Shown: positions 53,542-61,724 of the stretch, piece by piece | Layout of the letters: the number at the start of each line of letters is the position of its first letter | Numbering within the stretch: position 1 is the stretch's first letter | Source: Erwinia amylovora | GTDB lineage: Bacteria > Pseudomonadota > Gammaproteobacteria > Enterobacterales > Enterobacteriaceae | Direction of reading: 5' to 3' | Length of the DNA: 64,000 bases | Assembly (NCBI RefSeq): GCF_017161565.1 | Contig: NZ_CP066796.1 | Location: forward strand, 1,054,001 to 1,118,000 | Program-made: the position numbers and the translations under genes | The notes under the pieces: model-generated | Databases searched by the model: none | The model's input: the letters and a program-made list of their open reading frames with translations, nothing else | What the model was told of the DNA's origin: nothing

Positions 53542-55227
53542 TTAAATCGGGCACGCGGACGGTTTTTCGTCCGGCAGCGGCAGTAATATAATATTTAGCA
53601 TGCTATTGGCGATCTCGCGTTCGCCCATGACCACCCGATCGGCACCGCGCTCCTCAATATATTTAACCTCGTCGTCGTAGTGGGCGCGGGCGATAATTTC
53701 TATGTTTGGGCGTTTTTCTCGTGCGGCGGTAACGATCTCACCAGACTCGTAGCCGTTAGGGATGGTCAGCAGCAGCCAACGGGCGCAGTCAAGACGTGCC
53801 AGATCCATAATATCGCCGCGCGCCGCGTTGCCGAGCACTGCGGTGATGCCCCGTTCACGCAAAGCTTCAACCCGTGCACGGCTGTTCTCCACCACCACGA
53901 CAGGAATGTCGGCCGCCATCAGCTGGCTGCCCAGCAGGCTGCCTACGCGGCCGAAGCCAACAATAATCGCATGATGACAGAGATCGACAGGAATTTGCTT
54001 CTCGTCTTCCTCCGTCTCTTTCGACGTTTGCTCTTCCAGATTTTCCGTTTTAACCAGATAGCGCTCTAACAGCGAAAACAGGATGGGATTAAGCATAATC
54101 GACAGAATGGCACCCGCCAGCACCAGATTACGACCACTTGCTGGCAGCAGGTTGAGCGATATCCCCAGCCCGGCGAGAATAAAGGCAAATTCACCAATCT
54201 GCGCCAGACTAACGGAGATGGTCAGGGCCGTGCGTCTGGAGTGACCACATAAGCGCACCAGAAGCAGCGCAACCAGCGATTTGCCCAAAACGATAATCGA
54301 CAGCGCGCCCAGCACCGCCAGCGGCTGCTGGATCAGGATCATTGGGTCAAACAGCATCCCCACCGAGACAAAGAACAGTACTGCAAAGGCATCGCGCAGC
54401 GGGAGCGTATCGTGTGCGGCACGATGGCTCAACTCAGACTCGTTGAGCACCATTCCGGCGAAGAAAGCGCCAAGGGCAAAGGAGACATCAAAGAACTCCA
54501 CCGCGCCAAAGGCAATGCCCAATGCCAGGGCCAGCACCGACAGGGTAAACAGCTCGCGAGAGCCGGTTGCAGCGCTGCGGGCGAGGATCCACGGCACCAC
54601 GCGTCGCCCCACCACCATCATCAGCACCATAAACGCCACCACTTTGCCGATGGTGATCAGCAGGTCGAACAGCACCATCGTGATGCTGGCATTACCCTCT
54701 TCAAACAGTCCGGCAACGGCAGGCAGTAGCACCAGCGCCAGCACCATTACCAGATCCTCAACAATCAGCCAGCCGATAGCAATCTGTCCGCGTTTACTGT
54801 CTATTAACTGTCGCTCTTCCAACGCGCGCAGTAACACCACTGTACTGGCGGTTGAAAGACAAAGACCAAACACCAGGCCGGTCATCGTTGGCCATCCCAT
54901 CCCCCACGACAGCCCCATGCCCAGCAAGGTGGCAACGGCGATTTGCGCCACGGCACCGGGAATAGCGATCGACTTGACTGCCATCAGGTCTTTCAATGAG
55001 AAGTGCAAACCAACCCCGAACATCAGCAGTATCACGCCCAGCTCGGCCAGTTCCGGTGCCAGATTGGTATCAGCAACAAAACCCGGCGTAAAAGGCCCGG
55101 CCAGCACGCCGGCCAGCAGATAGCCGACCAGAGGAGAGATGCGCAGGCGATTGGCCAGCATACCAAACAGGAAGGCAAGTACCAGGCCTCCCACAATGGT
55201 GGTGATAAGCGGGGTGGTGTGGTGCAT
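53542..55227 (-). CDS. ybaL: CPA2-family K+/H+ antiporter YbaL (KefB-like)
   Basis: YbaL is a predicted monovalent cation/proton antiporter of the Kef family. The 561 residues (E. coli 558) comprise about 12 membrane segments (1-395) and a cytoplasmic RCK/TrkA-N domain (HAIIVGFGRVGSLLGSQLMA, about 425-560). The start at MHHTTPLITTIV has GGAGA upstream; the frame opens seven codons earlier. Confidence 0.95.
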   Translation of the reverse strand: MHHTTPLITTIVGGLVLAFLFGMLANRLRISPLVGYLLAGVLAGPFTPGFVADTNLAPELAELGVILLMFGVGLHFSLKDLMAVKSIAIPGAVAQIAVATLLGMGLSWGMGWPTMTGLVFGLCLSTASTVVLLRALEERQLIDSKRGQIAIGWLIVEDLVMVLALVLLPAVAGLFEEGNASITMVLFDLLITIGKVVAFMVLMMVVGRRVVPWILARSAATGSRELFTLSVLALALGIAFGAVEFFDVSFALGAFFAGMVLNESELSHRAAHDTLPLRDAFAVLFFVSVGMLFDPMILIQQPLAVLGALSIIVLGKSLVALLLVRLCGHSRRTALTISVSLAQIGEFAFILAGLGISLNLLPASGRNLVLAGAILSIMLNPILFSLLERYLVKTENLEEQTSKETEEDEKQIPVDLCHHAIIVGFGRVGSLLGSQLMAADIPVVVVENSRARVEALRERGITAVLGNAARGDIMDLARLDCARWLLLTIPNGYESGEIVTAAREKRPNIEIIARAHYDDEVKYIEERGADRVVMGEREIANSMLNIILLPLPDEKPSACPI

Positions 55228-55514
55228 GCCTGTCTCCTTTAATGGCACACTCGCTATGCATCGGGTGGCTCAGGAATAATCTGCTGTTTTCCTGTACCCG
55301 AATTAAACGGAGCGTAAATGGGTCTGAACGTTGTTTTTAAGTGTATGGCATATTGCGGGCGGGTGCTTGTCATTATTAGTGATAATGACAAAAAATATCA
55401 ATTATTCAGATAAATTCGTCGAAGAGTGTGATTTATCCCACTTATCAACGGGTGATCCAGACGTTTCAGGTAGGCTGCGCGGTGCTAATCACAGTCATTA
55501 ACACCCTTAATTGA

Positions 55515-56729
55515 CTATTTGTGGCGGGTATCAGGCAGGAAAGCTGCGAGAATTCCGAGAAATGGCAGGTAAGCGCAGATTTGATAGACCAGCTCAATGC
55601 TGTGGCGATCGGCTATCACGCCAAGTAAGGCGGCACCCAGCCCGCCCATACCGAAGGAAAAGCCGAAAAAAAGACCGGAAACCAAGCCAATACGACCAGG
55701 CATCAGTTCCTGGGCATAGACCAGAATGGCAGAAAAAGCCGAAGCCAGTACCAGGCCAATCACCACCGACAGGACTCCCGTCCACCATAAGTTGGCATAA
55801 GGCAGCAGCAGGGTAAAAGGAGCCACGCCGAGAATGGATACCCAAATCACTCGCTTACGGCCGATTTTGTCGCCTACCGGGCCGCCAATGATGGTCCCAG
55901 CCGCGACGGCAAACAGAAAGACAAACAGATGTAACTGCGCATTCTGTATCGACAGGCCGAATTTATGCATTAAGTAGAAGGTATAGAAGCTGCTCAGACT
56001 GGTGAGATAGAAGTATTTGGAGAACACCAGCACCAGCAGAATGGCCATCGCGTACGCTACCTGACGGCGTGATAACGCGGGGATGGCTGCGGAAGCAGGG
56101 TGTTTGGCGGTGATATGCTGGGTTTGATACCAGCGACCAATCTGCAGCAATACCACAATAGCCAGCAGCGCCGCCAGCGAGAACCAGGCAAGGTTGCCTC
56201 GACCATATGGGGCAATAATCAGCGCAGCCAGCAGTGGGCCGAGCGATGTACCAAGATTGCCGCCGACCTGAAACAGAGATTGCGCCAGGCCATGACGCCC
56301 GCCGGAGGCCATACGAGCCACCCGCGAAGATTCCGGGTGAAACACCGATGAGCCGCTACCGACCAGCGCTGCCGCTAACAAAATCATCGCATAATGATTG
56401 GCCAGCGCCAGCAGTATCACGCCGCAGAGCGTAAAGCCCATCCCGACAGGCAGCGACCACGGCTGCGGATGTTTATCGGTGAACTGACCAATCAGCGGCT
56501 GAAGCAGTGAAGCAGTCAGTTGATAAGTCAGGGTGATTAAACCAATCTGCACAAAGTTCAGTGAAAAATCTTCCCGCAGCAGGGGATAGATCGCCAGAAT
56601 CAGCGACTGAATCATATCGTTGAGCAAATGGGCAACGCTTATCGCACTGAGCACGCCAAAAGCGGTACGCTTCACCGGTATCTCTGGCGGAAGGGGAGTA
56701 TGGACGCCTGTCATTATCGTACCTGTCAT
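55515..56729 (-). CDS. fsr: Fosmidomycin resistance MFS transporter
   Basis: Fsr is a drug:proton antiporter of the MFS family that exports fosmidomycin. The 404 residues have 12 membrane segments with SVAHLLNDMIQSLILAIYPL near the N-terminus and GGPVGDKIGRKRVIW between segments, nearly as in E. coli (406). ATG 56714 is an alternative start. It lies between ybaL and ushA, divergent from ushA, as in E. coli. Confidence 0.94.
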   Translation of the reverse strand: MTGTIMTGVHTPLPPEIPVKRTAFGVLSAISVAHLLNDMIQSLILAIYPLLREDFSLNFVQIGLITLTYQLTASLLQPLIGQFTDKHPQPWSLPVGMGFTLCGVILLALANHYAMILLAAALVGSGSSVFHPESSRVARMASGGRHGLAQSLFQVGGNLGTSLGPLLAALIIAPYGRGNLAWFSLAALLAIVVLLQIGRWYQTQHITAKHPASAAIPALSRRQVAYAMAILLVLVFSKYFYLTSLSSFYTFYLMHKFGLSIQNAQLHLFVFLFAVAAGTIIGGPVGDKIGRKRVIWVSILGVAPFTLLLPYANLWWTGVLSVVIGLVLASAFSAILVYAQELMPGRIGLVSGLFFGFSFGMGGLGAALLGVIADRHSIELVYQICAYLPFLGILAAFLPDTRHK

Positions 56730-56881
56730 TAAGTTAGGGTTGTTAAGCGCCTGTCACCCGCCAATTTGCAACAATATAAGGCAGAGCGATTACCTTTTAG
56801 TAGCATTCCTGCGGCATAATCAGCCGGACGTCATAAAAACAAATAATTTTCACATTTCGGGGATTTAACAAGGAGAAGCGA

Positions 56882-58585
56882 GTGGCAATTTTCAAAACGA
56901 GTCTTGCCGGAGTGCTGGCGGTAGCGCTATGCAGCACGCCGTTGGTGGCACAGGCGTGGGAAAAAGACCGGACTTACAAATTCACCGTGCTGCATACCAA
57001 CGACCACCACGGCCGTTTTTGGCCCAATGCACATGATGAATATGGTCTGGCAGCCCAGAAAACCATGATGGATCAGATCCGTAACGAGGTGCAGACTCAT
57101 GGCGGGGCAACGCTGATCCTCTCGGGAGGGGATATCAATACCGGCGTACCGGAGTCCGATCTGCAGGATGCGGAACCGGATTTTCGCGCAATGAATATGA
57201 TTGGCTACGATGCGATGGCGATTGGCAATCATGAGTTTGATAACCCGCTTTCGGTACTGCGCCAGCAGCAGAGGTGGGCGAAGTTCCCTCTGCTCTCGGC
57301 CAATATCTATCAGAAAAGCACCGGCAAACGTCTGTTCCAGCCTTACGCGCTTTTCAACCGCATGGGCCTGAAAATTGCCGTCATCGGACTGACGACCGAT
57401 GATACGGCGAAGATCGGCAATCCGGAATATTTCGAGGATGTCCTGTTCCATAAACCAGCCACGGAAGCCAAAGCGGTGGTCGAAGAGCTGCGTGCACACG
57501 AAAAACCGGACGTGATCATCGCCGCAACGCATATGGGTCACTATAACAACGGCCAGCACGGGTCTAACGCGCCGGGCGATGTGGAAATGGCGCGCGCACT
57601 GCCTGCAGGCTACCTGGATATGATCGTTGGTGGACATTCGCAGGACCCGGTATGTATGGCCAAAGAAAACCTGAAACAGGTGGATTACGTGCCGGGCAGC
57701 CCCTGTACGCCGGACCGTCAAAACGGCACCTGGATCGTGCAGGCCCATGAGTGGGGCAAATATATTGGCCGTGCCGACTTCACCTTGCGTAATGGCAAGC
57801 TGACGCTGGTGAATTATCAGCTGATACCGATCAATCTGAAGCATAAGGTTAAGAATGCTGACGGCAGCACCCAGTGGGTGAACTATACGGCTGAAATTGC
57901 CAAAAACCCAGGGGTACAAAAACTGCTGACGCCATTCCAGAAAAAGGGTGAAGCGCAGCTTGGCGTAAAAATTGGCAGCGTCAACGCTCACCTTGAGGGC
58001 GACCGCAGTAAAGTGCGTTTTGTACAGACCAATATGGCACGCCTGATCCTGGCTGGACTGACAGAGCGGACTCATGCCGACTTTGCGTTAATGAGCGGCG
58101 GCGGGGTGCGTGATTCGATTGAAGCGGGGGCCATCACCTATAAAGACGTGTTGAAGGTGCAGCCATTTGGTAATACCGTGGCCCGGGTTGATATGAAAGG
58201 CAGCGAAATTGAGAAGTACCTTGCGGTCGTCGCCAATAAACAGGTGGACTCCGGTGCGTATGCACAGTTTTACGGCGTCAGTCTGGTTGCCGACGGTTCC
58301 GGGGTCAGTCATATCAAAATTCACGGTAAGCCGCTGTTAGCGGATAAAACCTACCGAATGGCGATGCTGAGTTTTAACGCCACCGGCGGTGACGGCTATC
58401 CGCCGTTGGATAAGCTACCCGGCTACGTGAACACCGGTTTTGTCGATGCTGAAGTTCTGAAACAGTACATCCAGAGCCATTCTCCGCTCGATGCGGCAAA
58501 CTATCAGCCTGGCGGAGAAATTGTTTACCTGAAGACGGCAGCAAAGACAGCGGCGAGCGATAACGCGTCGGTAACAAAGCCTTAG
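56882..58585 (+). CDS. ushA: Periplasmic UDP-sugar hydrolase / 5'-nucleotidase
   Basis: UshA hydrolyses UDP-glucose and nucleotides in the periplasm, providing nucleosides for salvage. The 567-residue precursor starts at a GTG preceded by AAGGAG and has a signal peptide cleaved after AQA (about residue 25). The metallophosphatase motifs are VLHTNDHHGRFW, SGGDINTG, and GNHEFDNPLS; the C-terminal nucleotide-binding domain ends with a tail about 17 residues longer than E. coli (550). Confidence 0.96.
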   Translation: MAIFKTSLAGVLAVALCSTPLVAQAWEKDRTYKFTVLHTNDHHGRFWPNAHDEYGLAAQKTMMDQIRNEVQTHGGATLILSGGDINTGVPESDLQDAEPDFRAMNMIGYDAMAIGNHEFDNPLSVLRQQQRWAKFPLLSANIYQKSTGKRLFQPYALFNRMGLKIAVIGLTTDDTAKIGNPEYFEDVLFHKPATEAKAVVEELRAHEKPDVIIAATHMGHYNNGQHGSNAPGDVEMARALPAGYLDMIVGGHSQDPVCMAKENLKQVDYVPGSPCTPDRQNGTWIVQAHEWGKYIGRADFTLRNGKLTLVNYQLIPINLKHKVKNADGSTQWVNYTAEIAKNPGVQKLLTPFQKKGEAQLGVKIGSVNAHLEGDRSKVRFVQTNMARLILAGLTERTHADFALMSGGGVRDSIEAGAITYKDVLKVQPFGNTVARVDMKGSEIEKYLAVVANKQVDSGAYAQFYGVSLVADGSGVSHIKIHGKPLLADKTYRMAMLSFNATGGDGYPPLDKLPGYVNTGFVDAEVLKQYIQSHSPLDAANYQPGGEIVYLKTAAKTAASDNASVTKP

Positions 58586-58704
58586 CATCTGGTAAGACCA
58601 GCACCGCACTGCATCGATAGCGAGACGGGCGGTTCGAAATAAAGGGCCGCCCTGAATGAACAGATTGAGCCGGCTGCTGGCACGTCCAGCGGATTGGCCC
58701 GCCG

Positions 58705-59154
58705 TTAAACCTGCTTATTCAGCGCCTGCTGCCGCGGTGAGCCAGTCATCCGTTCGCGGATTTTGTCATACAACCAGTTATAAACCACCGTATATGGCAG
58801 GAAGAACAGAAAGAAAGCGACTTCAATCAGAAATGCCTGCCACAAGGTGATACCCAGCATCGAGGCGGCTATCGGCAGGCCGATAGCGATAAAGCCGCCC
58901 TCAAATCCCAGCGCGTGCAGTATGCGCAACTTCAGCCCGCGCTGTATCTTGTCGCGCGGCCACAACCGGTCAAAGCCAGCGTTGTAGACCATGTTCCATA
59001 TCATCGCTACCGTCGACAGCACGATCGCCAACAGGCCCATCTGAAACAGCGGTTTATTCATTGCCCAGGCGGCCAGCGGTGACACCAGCACAATAGCCAG
59101 TAATTCAAAGCCTGCAGCATGGTAAAAACGTTCTTTTAGCGTACGGCCAGACAT
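58705..59154 (-). CDS. PACE-family (AceI-like) efflux protein
   Basis: A 149-residue membrane protein with four segments arranged as two repeats (RFYHAAGFELLAIVLVSPLAAW and RILHALGFEGGFIAIGLPIAAS), the bacterial transmembrane pair domain of the PACE family, which exports chlorhexidine, acriflavine or short-chain polyamines. The conserved Glu in each repeat is present. It is divergent from a LysR gene 89 bases away, the same layout as aceI/aceR. Confidence 0.88.
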   Translation of the reverse strand: MSGRTLKERFYHAAGFELLAIVLVSPLAAWAMNKPLFQMGLLAIVLSTVAMIWNMVYNAGFDRLWPRDKIQRGLKLRILHALGFEGGFIAIGLPIAASMLGITLWQAFLIEVAFFLFFLPYTVVYNWLYDKIRERMTGSPRQQALNKQV

Positions 59155-59243
59155 ATAGTCCTCCTCTTTGTCTTCATTGCACTATTTTCCACCATTTTTT
59201 TGCTAAGATAAAATGACTATCCATCGATAAAAGCGATATACAA

Positions 59244-60110
59244 GTGCGTTATTCACCTGAATCTCTGCAAGCTTTTGTGCAGACTGTGGAAAGTGGCTCG
59301 TTCTCCGCAGCGGCGCGCGCGCTGCGTAAAAGCCAGTCCACTATCAGTACCGCCGTGGCGAATCTTGAAAGCGATCTGGGTTTTTCCCTGTTCGACCGCA
59401 CCGCCCGTACCCCGTTATTGACCGAAAACGGTCAGCGTGCGCTGGCGCAGGTGAAAGAGATCCTGAGCGCCTCGGCGCAGCTGGACAGGCTGGCAGTGCG
59501 CCTGGCAGGTGAAGTAGAACCCTGTCTGCGGCTGGCTATCACCGACTTCTGGCAGGCCGACCACCATGCATTGCTGCTGCAACGTTTTGCCAGCCGTTAC
59601 CCGGATATTGAGTTCGAGTGCATGATTGCGGAAGATGAAGATGTGATCGATTTGCTGCAGAGTGGCCGGGCGCATGTCGGCGTGTTGCGTGCGCAGCAGC
59701 ACTACCCGCCGGACATCCATGTACAGCACCTGCAGGTGAAGGCGCAGATGGCCATTTATCTGCATCGGGATCATCCGCTGGCGCACCAGCAGCAGGTCAG
59801 TGAAGCTGAACTGAGCCAGCTCCGCCAGCTGCGGTTAAACACCTGGGTTGAGCAAACGCCGGCACCCCCCGGGAAAGTGTGGCTGGCGCCGTCATATCCG
59901 CTCTTACTGGAGATGGCGGAACAGGGTTTTGGCTGGAGTATTTTACCGCGCTGGCTTACCGCGCAGTTTGGTCATCAGCTGCTGCGCGAATTGCCGGTGG
60001 CGGGCTGGCCGCAAAATATTCAGGTTGTTGTGGCTAGCTCAAGGCGTTCACCACCCGGCCCGGCGGGGCAGTGGATGATCGATCGGCTTATAGCCCAGCG
60101 CCCTGATTAA
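59244..60110 (+). CDS. LysR-type regulator beside the PACE gene
   Basis: A 288-residue LysR protein with the HTH AFVQTVESGSFSAAARALRKSQSTISTAVANLE at about 10-42. The start is GTG. The effector domain binds an unknown ligand. It is divergent from the PACE efflux gene and probably regulates it, as AceR does for AceI. Neither gene is at this place in E. coli. Confidence 0.88.
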   Translation: MRYSPESLQAFVQTVESGSFSAAARALRKSQSTISTAVANLESDLGFSLFDRTARTPLLTENGQRALAQVKEILSASAQLDRLAVRLAGEVEPCLRLAITDFWQADHHALLLQRFASRYPDIEFECMIAEDEDVIDLLQSGRAHVGVLRAQQHYPPDIHVQHLQVKAQMAIYLHRDHPLAHQQQVSEAELSQLRQLRLNTWVEQTPAPPGKVWLAPSYPLLLEMAEQGFGWSILPRWLTAQFGHQLLRELPVAGWPQNIQVVVASSRRSPPGPAGQWMIDRLIAQRPD

Positions 60111-60133
60111 TTGCCTTTATACCTTTTATGCAT

Positions 60134-60189
60134 CGGGCTGCTGTTCAAAAGCGCGTGATGTTTTTGCACAGCAGCCCGCATTATTTTTT
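60134..60189 (+). terminator. Terminator of the LysR gene
   Basis: CGGGCTGCTGT (60134-60144) pairs with ACAGCAGCCCG (60168-60178) around a 23-base loop, then CATTATTTTTT. The T run overlaps the ybaK stop. Confidence 0.7.
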
Positions 60190-60663
60190 GCCTACGGCGA
60201 TATCGGCAAAGCGCGCACCGAGCAGCTGTGCCAGATCCTGTGGTGCCAGCTCGATATCCAGTCCGCGTCGGCCGCCTGAAACGTAAATGGTGGCAAAATG
60301 CTGCGCGCCCGTATCGATCACCGTTGGCAGGCGCTTCTTCTGACCGATGGGGCTGATGCCACCCAGCAGATAACCGCTGCTGCGCTGAGCAAACTGCGGA
60401 TCGGCCATCTCCACTTTTTTTGCTGTCAACGCCTTAGCCACCTGCTTCAAGTCCAGCTGTGCGTCTACCGGAGTTACCGCGACAGCCAGGGTTTGGTTAT
60501 TACCATTCAGCGCCACCAGCAGGGTTTTATACACCTGGGCGGCATCAAGATTTAACTTGCGCACCGCTTCGTCGCCGAAATGGCTTTCGCCGCTGTCATG
60601 CTCGTATGAGTGCAGCGTAAAGGCGACCTTCTGTTTTTCAAGGAGTTTTACCGCAGGTGTCAT
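60181..60663 (-). CDS. ybaK: Cys-tRNA(Pro)/Cys-tRNA(Cys) deacylase YbaK
   Basis: YbaK removes Cys wrongly attached to tRNA(Pro). The 160 residues (E. coli 159) start [20 protein letters not shown] and contain the INS superfamily core [20 protein letters not shown] and [17 protein letters not shown], which covers the substrate pocket. Same gene order ybaK-ybaP as in E. coli. Confidence 0.95.
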   Translation of the reverse strand: MTPAVKLLEKQKVAFTLHSYEHDSGESHFGDEAVRKLNLDAAQVYKTLLVALNGNNQTLAVAVTPVDAQLDLKQVAKALTAKKVEMADPQFAQRSSGYLLGGISPIGQKKRLPTVIDTGAQHFATIYVSGGRRGLDIELAPQDLAQLLGARFADIAVGKK

Positions 60664-60726
60664 AAGTACAGACCTTCCGTGTTGTGCTGCTTAACAGTAT
60701 CAACGATTGATGAATAAATAAGTGGT

Positions 60727-60842
60727 GAATGATGTCGCTTTAAGCGACAATCGACACCCGTTTCAGCTTAATGCTTAAACGATAACTAAAATCATAATGA
60801 TGTCCATATTTAATGGCCGATAGCGATATTGGCCTTTTTTTT
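60727..60842 (+). ncRNA. chiX: ChiX-like small RNA
   Basis: E. coli chiX (sroB/micM) lies between ybaK and ybaP and reads opposite to both; here the same gap holds the same terminator hairpin (TGGCC, ATAGCGATATTGGCC then eight T, 60813-60842) on the same strand. A 5' hairpin GTCGC-TTTAA-GCGAC (60734-60748) also resembles the E. coli GTCGCTTAAAGTGAC. The region between differs, including the chiP-pairing part. A candidate promoter is TTAACA (60691-60696) and TAAATA (60715-60720). The 5' end is uncertain by about 10 bases. Hfq-dependent regulation by base pairing is expected. Confidence 0.75.
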
Positions 60843-61644
60843 AGCCGCCGCTTAGCAGGCCGGGAAGGTTACCCTCACCATAAAGATGCAGCGCGCCAAC
60901 CGCGACCACGTAGCGGCCCGGCGGCAGCTGCTGTATAAGCCGGCACCACTGCAGGTTACGCTGGGTCATCAGCAAATCATTGAGGCCACTGCTGAACGTG
61001 CCGGGCAATTCAAGTTTTCTCATGCTGCCCGGCGGGGCTTCCAGCCACCAACTTACCATCGTTTGCAGCAGGCGGGCATTGGTGTGCCAGTGTTTCAGCG
61101 TATCCTCCAGTAACGCAAGGCCGTTATCCGCCAGGGATTGCAGCAGCGTCAGCTGGGCTTCTGCCCCTTCCAGTTCGATCACCCTTATTGACTGGGCATG
61201 CGCGGCCTGCAGCAGCTGCAAGTCAATACCGCAATCGGCACGCAGCCCGAGCCGCTGCGCCTGTTGCGCCTGCAGCATTAGCGCAATCTGCCAGGCGGGC
61301 AGAGTATCAACCCGCAGAGGATCGACGCCCAGCTCTCCACACAGGCGTTGCAGCTGTTGCAGCTGTTGCAGCGGGAGCCGTTGCGCCAGCGGCGCGCACT
61401 CTTCACCTCTGTTGAAGGGGGAAGCGCCAGCGGAAATGTCCGCTTCAACGATAAGCGCATCGGCGCGCTGTAACCGATCCATCAGGAGCGCCGGCAGCGG
61501 CATCATATTGCCCGTGCCCATATGAATACTGCCCACCAGATGTAGCTGACGCGACCCCACAGCGATGTCCACAGCCGGGTAACGATAGCTTACCGCGCCC
61601 AGACTGCGCCACAGCTTCTGCAGTCTGTGCACCAGTGTCTTCAT
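60841..61644 (-). CDS. ybaP: TraB/GumN family protein YbaP
   Basis: YbaP belongs to the TraB/GumN family of putative metal-dependent hydrolases related to Tiki; its substrate is unknown. The 267 residues (E. coli 264) have the family motif HLVGSIHMGTGNMMPLP near residue 35 and end with the second motif VVAVGALHLYGEGNLPGLL. ATG 61653 three codons upstream is possible. Its stop codon lies in the T run of the sRNA terminator on the other strand. Confidence 0.92.
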   Translation of the reverse strand: MKTLVHRLQKLWRSLGAVSYRYPAVDIAVGSRQLHLVGSIHMGTGNMMPLPALLMDRLQRADALIVEADISAGASPFNRGEECAPLAQRLPLQQLQQLQRLCGELGVDPLRVDTLPAWQIALMLQAQQAQRLGLRADCGIDLQLLQAAHAQSIRVIELEGAEAQLTLLQSLADNGLALLEDTLKHWHTNARLLQTMVSWWLEAPPGSMRKLELPGTFSSGLNDLLMTQRNLQWCRLIQQLPPGRYVVAVGALHLYGEGNLPGLLSGG

Positions 61645-61724
61645 ATGCTTCACCTCTTGCGCTTATTTCCCTCATGCTAACGTGAACGGTGGCTGGCTGA
61701 CAGAAATAACCGCAAAGCCATCTG

